Below, one piece after another: positions 47,552 to 59,600 of a DNA stretch of 64,000 nt; within the stretch, counting starts at the first letter, position 1, and the number at the start of each line of letters is the position of its first letter. Made by a program: the position numbers and the translations under genes. The notes under the pieces were generated by a model that was not told the DNA's origin, did no database searches, and saw only the letters and a program-made list of their open reading frames with translations. This DNA comes from Boswellia sacra (lineage: Eukaryota > Streptophyta > Magnoliopsida > Sapindales > Burseraceae), in assembly GCA_013180625.2 (NCBI GenBank), contig SNVD02006977.1, forward strand, positions 209,249 to 273,248, in the 5' to 3' direction.

Positions 47552-50154
47552 TTCATTTTACATATATGACAACTCACATCTTAAAGCCGATTTATGTTAT
47601 GATTTTCTTATCAATACTTGAATTAAGCGTTAATGCTGACTGTAGTAAACAATGAAAAAAAAAATTTAATATTTCATCCAATGATTCTAAAAGAGTCTAG
47701 TATATTATCAATACTCCAAATACAACATATAACCGATTCCCAAATTAAAATGTGTTAAGCAAACTTGTATAGTATTGTTATTCTTAATTAATTCAACCTA
47801 AAATTTAAATGTTCATCTAAACACACAGATTTGAAGATATAAGTTAGTCAAATTAAAATGATAATATCATATTGATACTCTAGATCGACTGATGAGCAAC
47901 TACTTGTCATCGTTTCATGGGTTGATTGAACTAACGCCTATAGTTTCTATAGAAAAATCGATCGAATCTTGTACTTTCCAGCGTAGACTATTAAGCAGCA
48001 TAAAAGACAACAAATCCATTAATGTGAACTATTCAATTATGGATTAATTAATTAATAAACGTGAACTACTGATCAATATATGTAATACATTTGACTAGGT
48101 TTGTATAATATATATAAAATCAATTTTCAAAGATGTGATTTGATATCAAAATTGTTGACTCAGTAATCTAGAACTTTTTCGGCATTAATTAAGATGATCG
48201 TGAGAGTTGGTTAGCCTCTTGGATCTTGGGCTAACGTTTCTGGAATCACGAGTCGCGCTAAATAATTTTAATTGTTGCCAAATTACTAAGCTAACATTGA
48301 TCACCTTCATGAACCCTCCAGGCGTTAATACTAATTCATTAACAAGTGCATGAAACGTTCAAATTTCCCACCAAACGAACATATTAGAACTTAATAATGA
48401 TTGAATGTAATATTGAAAAGATTTAACAGTGAATTTCGAAAGTTTTGAATTGGATGTTTAATTTGCTATTGAAGTTTTTAATCTTAACCTTGGGCGTATA
48501 TAAGATATTCTGGACCAAGTACTAAACAACTAGTTCGGTTCATAAAAATTTTGAAGTAGCTAGATAGAGCTAGAATAAACTACTAAAATTTGACATATAT
48601 GAAGTTAATTGCAGCTTCTAACTTTTCATGGGAATTACTTCTAATTTTCAGGATAAATTCAATTAGAATATGGTTTTAAAGATCAAAGTTGATTGAGATC
48701 TAGAATTTGGTAGCTACAAATTAAGCAATCAAGAATGGTTAATTAATTAAATGATCGATATAGGAGGCCTTTGGAGTACTGTTCAACATAAAGAAAAGTT
48801 CGATATATTGGATGATTTAAATGAAACCTATATCTCTATACATAATTGATAAAAATGATTAAAGCAAAAAAAGAAAAAAAAAACCAAAACAAAAAAACAA
48901 AAAGTCTCATATAATAAGAAGAACTAAAATATGATACATGTCCGAAGCAAACTAATATATTTTTCATTCACCTCCTTAGAAGAGTTTGACCTAATAACGA
49001 TTTTTAGTGAATGTTTCCAAAAGAATTATGAGATCAAAGAAATTTACTATTTTGATGTTGACTACGCTGAACATGTTAAAAGAGACGATAAATGGAACAC
49101 TTTTTCTGATGGATAATACAATAGATAATTACTAAATATATTAAGATTAGAGTCGATGGTTCAATGAATTTCGAAGATAAAGAATTAAAAATTGAAATGA
49201 AAATCTGTTTGAAGACAGTTTATGATCATCATCATCAGCAACTATTTTTGAAAACATAGGCAGAGATTGCGTAGGAGATCATGCAATTGTGTTCAAAAAC
49301 CGTGTGCTATATTCGTAGCTTGTAACCAGCTACCACCAGTACTCATAATCCTTTCCACTTGGGGTGCAGCTAGTTTAGTTATAATCCTTGCTGATGATCA
49401 TGATTCTCCAGTTTTCTTCTTAATGGTACTAGGCAGCTTACAAAAATAATTAAATCACTAACAGGTCAACATTTTAGTATAAGATTTCCTTGAGATGTTT
49501 GTTTCCAATTTTTTTTTTTTTCATCATTGAGACTTGCCTCCACTACTGTCTATCATAGGCGGACCTAGGCTTTGACCAAGGGGCCCGGGCCTCCACTAAA
49601 AATTTGAATCCCATTATACCACTTTAAATTTCAATACTCACATATATATCATTATATAAAAATAACTTGGTTTCTAACAAATATACTTTCATATAAAAAT
49701 TATTGATTTTAATAAATATACCTCCTGCCATTGGATTCACCTTAACTTTAGGTATTGTTTATGTTAAACCCTCTTAAAGTTACATAATTAGATAGGTTTG
49801 TCTCCATTTTATTCATTGCATGATTGAAATATCATGAGCTATATACTCATACAATTTATTTGAAAGGCATTTAGAATATACATAATGATAATAGATTTGA
49901 AAGATTATTTGTAATATATATATATATACTACATCAATCTAAATTTTTATAAATATTCTTTGAATTCAATTCTTCCTCAATATATTAATTTACATACAGT
50001 CTTAAATTTAAATAATCAAATAGTTAAAAAAATAAATTCTGTAGCTATAGAATATCAAAATCCAAATATTAAATACGGTTATTTCTCATATAACGTATTA
50101 AAACAATATTATTAAAAAATATTAGTTTATTTATATTAAATAGACTTTAAAACT

Positions 50155-50193
<39 letters not shown>

Positions 50194-51976
50194 AAAACTT
50201 TATCAAATTATAATATATTCACACACACACACACACACAAATATCCAAAAATAAAAAATTATCTAATTTTTAATGTATCTTAAAATTATTTTAAATATAA
50301 TTAAATATTAATTATTATAGTTAGCTACATATTTATTTAATTCTAAAGTAAACGGTGCCCCCTATAAAGAAAATTTCTAGATTTGCCACTTACTACTATC
50401 ATCCTAAAAAATCTTTGGAGCATGAATGTTATACTGTTTTCTTCATCAGAAAACACTCTCTTTAACAGAGCTTGAATTCCATTTCCTATATACTAATTCC
50501 TTATTTACTACAATTTTTAAATGCTTATTTAATATAATTGTTAACAATCAGTTGCAGCGTGTTTATTTTCATATTATATTCTAAAAACATATTCTAAATT
50601 ACACACATTTACTAATATATTTTAAATCAATATCAGTCAGATAATTCTTAAAATTAAAAAAAATTCAAAACCGATTATATATTCTTACCAAAATTTTGAA
50701 AACAATACACAAAATTCAAAGACAAATACACCCAGGATTTCACCTTATAATGTAAGGATTCATTTATAATGTGTTGGTTTAATATGCCATTTTCACCCCT
50801 TTAGCTTACAAGGGTTTCACCTTTTTATTTTTATAGGTAGCTCAAATTCATATGACTCTTGTATTTTTAAGAAATTTTGACCTAAAAACGTTTGGATTTT
50901 CAATTATTTTATTTGAGCTATTTTTAGCTCAATATGCTTTCAGATTAAAAAATATATATATCTTTAACTTATTTGAATTGTTGTTTCTCACGTGGTTTTA
51001 TGTATATAAATTATAATATCTATTTATTTGTATTTGAGTTGGGTTTGAATTCATATCATAAATAAGGCGATAAATAGATGATTTGACTTCTCTTCTTTAT
51101 TATAAATTAGGATTGATTTGTTTCCTAAAATGTCTTGATTTATTTTTCTTATGTTTGGAAAGGTTAGTCTACTAAAGATTACTCACAATGTAAATGAGTA
51201 GTAAGTAGTTATAGGTAATAAGTCTTCAATGATATTCTTTGATTTAATTACTTTCGAGAATTATAATTTCTCTCTTTTTGTAAGCTCTAACCATTAGTAA
51301 ATTCAACTCTTTTTTCTTGTGAAATCCAGACAATAACTTAGAAGGATAATGAGAAGAATGTAATTGGTGCATATGTATTAACTCTTTTTTCAGAGTTCTG
51401 TATGCAGAACCTCTCTATCTTTTTCCGTCAGTTGTTGCAGGAGTTATATAAATTAAGAAGAAACAAATATTCTTTCCAGAGCTTCTATACCAAAGATGCA
51501 GATCGATAATATAATTTTATATTGTTTCACACGAGTACTTGAGGTAACTTAGAATCTTGCTATTGAATACCTCATTTAAGCAAATTAAGGTAAAAAGGTT
51601 CACAACGCAGCATTTAAAATACATATAATATGGATTCTGATTTCGAGCTAGACACCTCCACCTATCATGCATACAAAAACTTCACAACAATGTATTGACG
51701 TCATTAATTTGGAATAAGATAAGTAACAAGTAACAACTAGTGAAGCTATCAACTGATCCATCTTTAAATGAGACCATATTCTCCGCTGCTGGCGTAAACA
51801 AATTAAAAGTACCTGGCCCTTTTATTCATTTTCCTGAAAAAACTCGATCAAAAGTAACATTATTATAATTACAGTAAGCATACACTTAGCTTGTATACTG
51901 GTAATTTTGTTTGATTCTGATTCTATACATAATTGTAGTAATAAAAACAATTAATGGAAGTAAATCATCAAATTTC
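47552..51976. other. Intergenic DNA downstream of the Dof gene
   Basis: At about 49555-50390 the words aggcggacctaggctttg and gtgccccctataaag...ctagatttgcc mark a common plant repeat of the ggcggatctagg type, inserted and AT-rich within. Microsatellites: (ta)n at about 50157-50191 and (ca)n at about 50220-50240. Short ORFs at 48931-49116 and 49267-49449 have no recognisable family. The 3' UTR of the Dof gene should lie just left of 51977. Confidence 0.45.
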
Positions 51977-52888
51977 TCAAGTCTTGGATAAAGTATCATC
52001 ACTTGAGAAATCAAATGGACTCCAATTATTAAACAAAAGATTTGGATCTTGTACCGCTTCAGGCCCAAGCATCGGCTCTTGTGTTGCTTGAATGCTATGG
52101 TTTACCATCATTTGAGAATTCAGCCATAGCATCTCTTGAGGATTCATCCCTTCACTTGGCAATGGTGGAATTAACGCTTGAATATTATGATCACTAATTG
52201 TACTGTAAGTACTTGAACATAGTTGAACTCCATCTTGTTGATGCTTGTGATGAACTGAATCAAATACAGCAGAATACATCTGATCATTCTCTCCGAAATG
52301 AGTTGAGAGGGACAACTCTGCCAGAGACAAGCTTCCAACCACACCATTTTCTTCTGGTAGTAATTGAACTGTGCTATCCCAAGTTGTGCACGCTATGCTT
52401 GAAAACTCCAGAGATGGATCAAACTCACTAGGGAATTCTGGCATTGATTCAGAGGCTCCAGTACTACTCTTATTGGTATCCGGTTGTTGATTCAAGAAAT
52501 TTGCATAAACAAGTGCAAGATCAATATGCGAACCATCTTCAACTGTGGAAGAATTAATAGTGGATTCAACCAACGAATTGACTTTGCTGCCATAAGCGTG
52601 CCCAACTGACCCATTAGCTCTAACCCCATATGCCAAACTTTTAGAGGAAACAGCAGCAGCATCAGTTGACAACCTTACAGACTTTCCTCTCCTGTTCTTC
52701 CGGCAACCGCCACCGACGGGAACGTTCCGCAGAGAGCCGCCTTTAGTCCAATACCTTCTACATCCCTTGCAAAAGTATCGCGGTTGTGTCAAGCTATAGT
52801 TGTTGTAGTAACAAAATTTGGTATTTGAAGAGCCACAACGTGGACAATTTGGTGATATTTCAACATTAGGCTTCCACCCTCTGTCCAT
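51977..52888 (-). CDS. Dof zinc-finger transcription factor
   Basis: 303 residues in one exon, starting at the ATG at 52888 ([13 protein letters not shown]); the open frame runs two codons further up but without ATG. The Dof domain (about residues 13-65) has the single zinc finger C15-x2-C18-x21-C40-x2-C43, with [37 protein letters not shown] and a basic tail CRKNRRGKS. Dof proteins are plant-specific nuclear factors that bind AAAG cores. The rest is Ser/Asn/Gln-rich and probably the activation region, ending [17 protein letters not shown]. The short N-terminus followed by [19 protein letters not shown] suggests the DOF3.5-like subgroup, a tentative placing. A CT-rich leader lies at 52930-52990. 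No lesion seen. Confidence 0.96.
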   Translation of the reverse strand: MDRGWKPNVEISPNCPRCGSSNTKFCYYNNYSLTQPRYFCKGCRRYWTKGGSLRNVPVGGGCRKNRRGKSVRLSTDAAAVSSKSLAYGVRANGSVGHAYGSKVNSLVESTINSSTVEDGSHIDLALVYANFLNQQPDTNKSSTGASESMPEFPSEFDPSLEFSSIACTTWDSTVQLLPEENGVVGSLSLAELSLSTHFGENDQMYSAVFDSVHHKHQQDGVQLCSSTYSTISDHNIQALIPPLPSEGMNPQEMLWLNSQMMVNHSIQATQEPMLGPEAVQDPNLLFNNWSPFDFSSDDTLSKT

Positions 52889-53540
52889 TACCAATAGCCT
52901 TCAACTGCTTAGACTTCATCAAATTGCCTCAAAATCTATCTCTCCCTCTCCCTCTCTCTTTCCTCAGTTGAAGAGAGAGGCTGTCAGTTGGAGAGAATGA
53001 AACAATGTTAATTAGAGTTATAAGGAGTGATGTATGGGAATTGAAGTACGTGGGTAGTGCATTTGGTAAAGAATATTGAGTACAAAGAATATACCACGTC
53101 GAATAAACATTTATTTCATAAACTATCATTCATATTGGTGATTATAATAAACAGAATAATAATAATAATAATAATAATAATACAATCACAACATAAATTT
53201 ATGAGTTAATTATTATAATGACTAACTTGAGAGGTCTTTTTGAGTTTTAATAAAGTCTTTATGTTTTTGCCGTAATTATGTTTAACTTTAAGAGACAAAA
53301 ATTCTGCTCTAAAAAAAGTTAGAAAACATTAAAAAAATATTGTTGTCCAGTCTTGAGTTGACGAGCAATTTACCAAGTACTAAATATTATTTCGTCATTG
53401 ATGAGTAACACTCATCATCTTGAAATACGTCTCTATCAATATCAACAGAGGTTCATCAACTCGGCTTCTTTGATAAGCGCAGATTTATTATCTATGAGGG
53501 GTGTATTCTATATTAGATATTAAACTTGATTAGATAAAAA
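52889..53540. other. Dof upstream region
   Basis: The CT-rich stretch next to the start codon (about 52938-52980) probably lies in the 5' UTR. An (aat)n microsatellite lies at about 53155-53181. No other feature seen. Confidence 0.5.
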
Positions 53541-53569
53541 ATATATACATACATACATACATACATACA

Positions 53570-53624
<55 letters not shown>
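53541..53624. repeat. Compound microsatellite (atac)n(at)n
   Basis: About 13 units of atac followed by about 13 of at. Likely polymorphic. The ORF that reads through it on the minus strand is an artefact of the repeat. Confidence 0.95.
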
Positions 53625-53627
<3 letters not shown>

Positions 53628-53714
53628 TAGGGCTTTGCTATAAATAAAAGAAGCCCCTCCAACGTAATTATTTTTACGTATTGTTATGAATTTTAATTGA
53701 TATGATATATTCAT

Positions 53715-54559
53715 TAGGGGTGTGCAAATGGTAGGGTATGGTGTGGTATCGCCATACCATCCCCATACCCTACATATGTCGGGTTTTTTATTTTTATACC
53801 ATACCATACCATTTTTTAATACAATACCATACCACATTTTCGCATGGTAGGGTAAGGGCGGGTATGGTATGGTATTATTCGGGTAGTTGACCAAATTGAC
53901 CAGATTTTGACACTTTAAGTTCTTATTTTGACATTGTTTAATATTATGATTCATAAAATTTGTACTAAATAAAAAAATCAAGCAATTACACATCCTTAAC
54001 AATACAAATAATCAAGTAACTACATATTTTATAACAACACAAATAATCAAGTAACATCATATTTATAACAATACAAAAATATCACGTAACTACATATTCC
54101 ATAACAACACGAATACTCAAGCAATTACATGTCCATAACAACACAAATAACAAGTAAACTACATATCCAAATCCTTCCACAAAGTTCCAACTTCCAACCT
54201 TCAAGTCCAACCTTTAAATTCTACAAAGTTTCAATCTTTTCAACTTCCAATCTAATACAAATTTGAGAAAATAACAAAGTAAAGAAAAAAGAAACTATAA
54301 CACTCATACAAAAATATTTTATGTAACCAATTAAATACTGACATATGGCATATTTTTTATTTTTTTAAAAAAAGTATGGTATGGTATGGTATTTTCGGGT
54401 ATTTTCAAAAATATCCCCCTACCATACCATACCATGACAGATTTTGAAAATCTATACCATACCACACCCTGTATTTTTTTTATACCCTACCATACCTCCA
54501 CCATACCATGGCGGGTATGTCGGGTTTGGGCGAGTGATGGTGTACCATGCACACCCCTA
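53715..54559. mobile_element. hAT-type non-autonomous element with perfect 8-bp target-site duplication
   Basis: 845 bp from taggggtgtgca to tgcacacccccta-like inverted ends (12 bp: TAGGGGTGTGCA). Flanked by atattcat at 53707-53714 and 54560-54567, identical. TAGGGGTG ends with an 8-bp duplication are the hAT pattern. Blocks of ggtatggtatggt and its complement near both ends make the ends foldable. No transposase. It lies between the Dof and VIR genes. Confidence 0.92.
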
Positions 54560-54567
54560 ATATTCAT

Positions 54568-56250
54568 ACATTTATCACGCCGTACTTAATCATAAACCAA
54601 ACAATAATAAAACTTCAATGCAAAGATTTATTGGGAAAAATTGATGAGTTATAGTTAGAATTAGTACAAAAAAAAAAAAAAAGCACATGAAAGTGTTTGG
54701 GGTCTTGGAATGTGGATGCAGGTAGGCATGGTAGCACATGGGAATGAAGTCAAATGGGCAAGCAAGTTGGGGTTCCGGTGCCGTCAAGGACGATGGGATG
54801 GCAAGTAATGATAACAGCCCCGAAGGCAAATACAAGGTGTCGGTGTTTTCTAATGCTTGGCTTAATGCTATTGGTGGGATTGAAGGTAGTTTAGGAAGCA
54901 AATGCCTCGAGAATACCGTTCAGGCTCCTTACAACAGCGGACAGAAGAGATTTCAATTAAATTAACAAGAATAAACTCCAATTCATGTTCATCTGCTCGT
55001 GCAGGTTAATAATGTCCTCATTTCAAATAAAATTAGACTTGCCCTTGTAGAGTGGGATTCGGATTTTGGATTAATAAATATGTTTGTAAGCCCTGCAACA
55101 TTGCTCGGGATTTGTTTTGTGATTTCCGCCCGAATGGATTGGATAGATTGTACTCGTGTTAAAAGAAAAAAAAAAGTAATAATAACAATTCATTCTTGTT
55201 TGTTTTACCAATTTTTGCTTATATGATAATCACTTTATCAGAATTCTGCTGCAAGTGGGTAGCACAAATGAAAGCTACAAATTATTATGATAACCATTGA
55301 AATGAATAAATGATAAATAAGTTTCTAACAATGGTATTATACCTATTGAGAGACAACATGAAACGTGACCCGTTGGTTGGTTGAGTTTAAATTAGTTTGC
55401 AATCCAAAATTTTCACGAAAGTTCGTATTTGGAGTGATTGACTGTCGAATAATTAAGTTATTTACCGAATTGGGTAGGAACCCAGATAACTCTCAATTCG
55501 AAATTTAGAGAGTGAAAAAGAAAGGAAAATGATAAAATTAATAGGCAGGATTAATGAAAGATTGCAAAGGGCGCGGTGGCACGTGAGAAATGTTTCTTAA
55601 AGGAGGAATGTCTTCTTTTGGTCGGTAGTGAAAGCAACTTAAAGTAGTATATCTGGGATCATGGGCTTCTTGGATCATGCAGCCTTGCAGATTTCATTAT
55701 TAATATGCTTTGCAAACCTGAGAATTACATTATTATTTGTTGTTGAGCCCTTCTTCTCATCTGGAGCATCACAATTCACAACTCCAAGAAATCGTTAATT
55801 TCAATAGGTTCTCTAGGTGGTTTAAGGTTACACTTTAAGAATAAACATGATTTTAAAATAAATAATACCATTAAATTACTATGCACCAAAGACCGTGAAT
55901 CAGATAAATTTAAATTACAATAATATAAGTCATATATAAATAAAAAAATTGAGATGTCCCCGCAATCCAATTTATCTTTGGAAATCAAGTTTATTAGGTA
56001 AATTCTAACCACAAATCACAGGTTTTTAAGCTGCCACCTTAGAAGGTTTAAGTTGCTTTGAATTCTTACCTATTATGAAAACATTTGTAGTTTGGGAGTC
56101 AAGCTCTCGAAAGAAGCCAGCAAGACAACTCAACCTAGTCAGCCAAAGAGGTCCAGTACAAAACAACAGTATAAGCAAACTACTTCTGATTGAATCAGCA
56201 ATAACATTGGGAGGTGAACACCAGTACTTCGAGCTTCTTGAATAAGTTTC
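54568..56250. other. Intergenic DNA between the hAT element and VIR
   Basis: A GC-richer piece at about 54700-54960 is open in more than one frame (for example 54738-54965) but has no recognisable domain. The remainder is AT-rich. The 3' end of the VIR transcript should reach into the right side. Confidence 0.4.
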
Positions 56251-56699
56251 CAAGTATATATTTACATTTCAAGGAAATAATGTACTTTACAAGGTCAATT
56301 TGAGTAACACAACAATGCCCTCTTTTGGGTTAACCAGACAGCCAGTTTCAAAGTACAACAAAGACCTAATAGCCCACATTTTCAGGTCGTCAAGTGCCAT
56401 ACCATCAGCTAGAAAAACAAAGGAAACTACAGATTGTAAGCATTTACTGCTAATGAATAATAAAATTAGAAGATAAAATGAAGGAATATCAATAAATCTC
56501 AATAAAAATGTACATATTATAGTACATGAAAAATAGTACAGGATTAATTTGACAAAAAAATGATTGGTGAATGGTTGCCGCGTGAAAGCATGGATGCCCT
56601 TCACAACATGGAATGACTCGAAGATAACCTTGATTCACTGGATACATCTGCAGCCTTAAACCATCCTCCCAAGAAAGAAGAGCTTCCATATCGTGTCTG
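56251..56699 (-). other. Probable VIR 3' UTR
   Basis: Follows the VIR stop codon on the minus strand. An acceptor-like tttgtttttctag lies near 56410, so the UTR may be spliced. The polyadenylation site cannot be fixed. Confidence 0.4.
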
Positions 56700-59600
56700 C
56701 TACAGCTGTCCCAACCTTTCCTGTTAAACAGCAAGATGACCAGAGAACTTAAACATTATAGTGATTAAGTATGAACCAGAATTCTATTGACAAAAACATT
56801 CTTAATCTAGTTAAGAGAAGCTGAAATTTTAAAACCCCATGAAAGTTTGGGATCAAAGGAAGTAATTTATCATCCTCGTACGCTGGAGGCGATTACCTGC
56901 TTCATTTGATTCCAACCACGCCTAGTGAGGTTTTAGATACATTTATTGATGTGACCCTTTACCCCATGACTATAAATAATCCTTTAATACCCATCAAGTA
57001 CATAACCAGCAATATCACCACTACAACAATTGGCAACGATTATCCCTACCATCACTAAATCTAACCATAACCATCATGACAATCATCAAAGTCCCACCAC
57101 CTGAACACTATCAGCATAACCAACAAGACCACCACAATCTAGGAAATGATGTGGCCAAGACGACTGCCATTGATTAGGTGACAACTGGTGCTCCATCACA
57201 ACACACTACCAAAAAAAAAAAAAATTGACTACTAATAACAGTCATTGTTGCAAGTCAAGACCATCATCATCAGTATCACCCCTAAGCGGCAATCGACATA
57301 AATTATTGCTACCACAACGTTACCACTATCAATATTTCAATGATCTAATGCATTTGCGAGTACACCATCATTCATATTCAAAATTAAATTGTATGACGTC
57401 AACCTTTTAAATTTAGGCAGTTCCATAAATCCAGTCGCAATTGTTCTAAGCCCTAATATTTTCAACACTGAATTTTCAGATTTATAAAACATCAGCAAAG
57501 CAAACCAGAAAAAACCAAAATCAGAGAAATGAAATGAAATCCTGTCTAGTGTTTCATGTTCCATCATCTCTCTTGCCTCTGTTTTTATGCCTATCAGCAA
57601 TATATCCAATCACTTTGAAAGAAGGGAAAGATCTGGAAAATTAAACCAAAAAAAAAAACTCTTTTAAGTAATCGAAACCTGAAGCATCTGCATTAATTTT
57701 GGATGCTGCTCCAAAAGCTGGCAAAGTTTATCTCGGTCACTCAGCAAAGACTGCAATGGAAAAAAAAAAAAAACCATGACAAAACAATCAGGAAGAGTAA
57801 ACGTAAAGTCTACAAGAATATTCAACAAATTAAATAAAGAAGAAAAAATGAATTTATGAAATCTTTAGCAATAGTTGATGGGAAAAAAAAAACCTGAATA
57901 GCTTCTGGGGACTTGAAATACTCATGTAATGACAGTCCTGAATCTTGTTGCTGCTGGGTTGCAACATCCCCTTGGGGATGTAGAACTTGGGATGGAGCAC
58001 GTTCAACTTGCAGTTGCTGCTGTGCTGGTGAAAAGTCTTGCTGTTGGGATTGATAATAAGTATGAACTGGAGAAACTTGTGGTGGCTGCAACACTTGTAG
58101 TGGATGGACTTGCATTTGCACAGGGCTCTGCAGAGACATGCCTTGTTCCAACTGTTGTGAAGCTTGCATTGGTGGTCTAAGATGCTGAGGTGGTTGCTGA
58201 GGACGTGGAACCTGTGGGGGCTGCAAAGGCTGCAACTGAGCTAGGGAATGCATTGACTGAATGGAAGGCTGAGAAATGGAGAGATTCTGCATGATATTTG
58301 GTTGGTTTTCGCCTTGCTGCTGTGTTGGTGTGCTTCCGTAAAGAGTTACAGGGACTGATGCTGGCCTATTGAAGACTAAGGGTGGCATGAGGGGAGGTGG
58401 TGGATAAGCCGCTAGTCCAGCGGCTGATGCAGAAACACTAACTATCTGGGCCTGGGGAAGCTCAGTTGTTCCAACATTTGTCTGATTGTATATGGACATT
58501 GAAGTTGAAGTTTTCAAAGATGATAAATTATAAGGGCTAGATGAAAATGGAGCTGGTGTTGGAGGAAGTGGAGGCCTGGCAGATCCACTGTTATGGGAAG
58601 ATGATAAAGGTGCAGAATTGCCACTAAGTGCTGATAAATAATCTGTCTGAACCTGCAAGAAAGAAAGATTGGGTGATCACTGAAAGTAAATATAACAGTG
58701 GAGAGAAGATGGCAAACCCGTGGCCAAAATTTGTGAAACAAAGGAGATACTCCCTTACTTGCAAGGCTGCAGGAACTAGCAGCTGTGTTTCTGCCATAGA
58801 ATTCACAAATGGGGAAGATTGACTAGGGACAGAATCGGAAGTGTGAGAAATTACAGGCAAGACTGTTTGTGGATGTGGCATTGGTGGTAAAGGTGGTTGA
58901 TTCAGCATAACTTTTTGGTCATAAAGTCCTCGTGAACCAGAAACTACTGGAACATTACCAACAAGCTGCGGACTGTGCTTTAGGTAGAAATTTTGTGGAG
59001 TCATCCTAGAATCAATAGGCATTGATGATGCTGGCGTACTATTGTAGTGAGAGGCAGAAAACCCAGAACCATTTACTGCTGCACCAGCATCAAAACCACT
59101 AGAGGTCTTAACTGTAATTACATTCTTTGAGTCATCAGATTGTTCAAAATATTTCTTTTCTGAAGAAACACTCGGTTCTCGAGTCAAGGGCACGTCAGGG
59201 CGTGAGACTGACATCCTGGAAGAAAATTCACTCTGAGTGTTTTCATCAGCATTAGATGCTAATGGTGTACCCATACGAGAAAATTGACTATTTTCATTGA
59301 CATCACTCTCTGTCTCTTCAACAATTGAGTGTGGAGAACTTTGCTCAACCATGACAGAGGCAGGCTGCTGCAGATTATCATCCAGCTGAGGGAATGGCAA
59401 TTTGTCATCAGGTTCCGACTCCTCATCATCGAAGACAATATCAATTCCATGGAGATCATCATCAAGATCTGTCTTCAACTGCTTAGATTGGTCAACCTTT
59501 TCTTTTTGGGCATCACTTGCAGGAGCTGCATTCTTCACTTGTGCCGCTGGCTCCCCAACTACTGTTACTATACGTTTCTGGCGCTCCCTTTCTCTAGCCA

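Noticed and set aside
52889..52894. Two extra codons upstream of the Dof ATG
   Set aside because: The extension begins with TTG; the ATG at 52888 is the first usable plant start.
53520..54002. 160-codon minus-strand ORF
   Set aside because: Reads through the (atac)n microsatellite and the end of the hAT element; repetitive tail of Cys/Met/Tyr/Val only.
54738..54965. 75-codon plus-strand ORF and its 103-codon minus-strand partner
   Set aside because: Open on both strands in a GC-richer patch, with no domain, homologous motif or splice context I can recognise.
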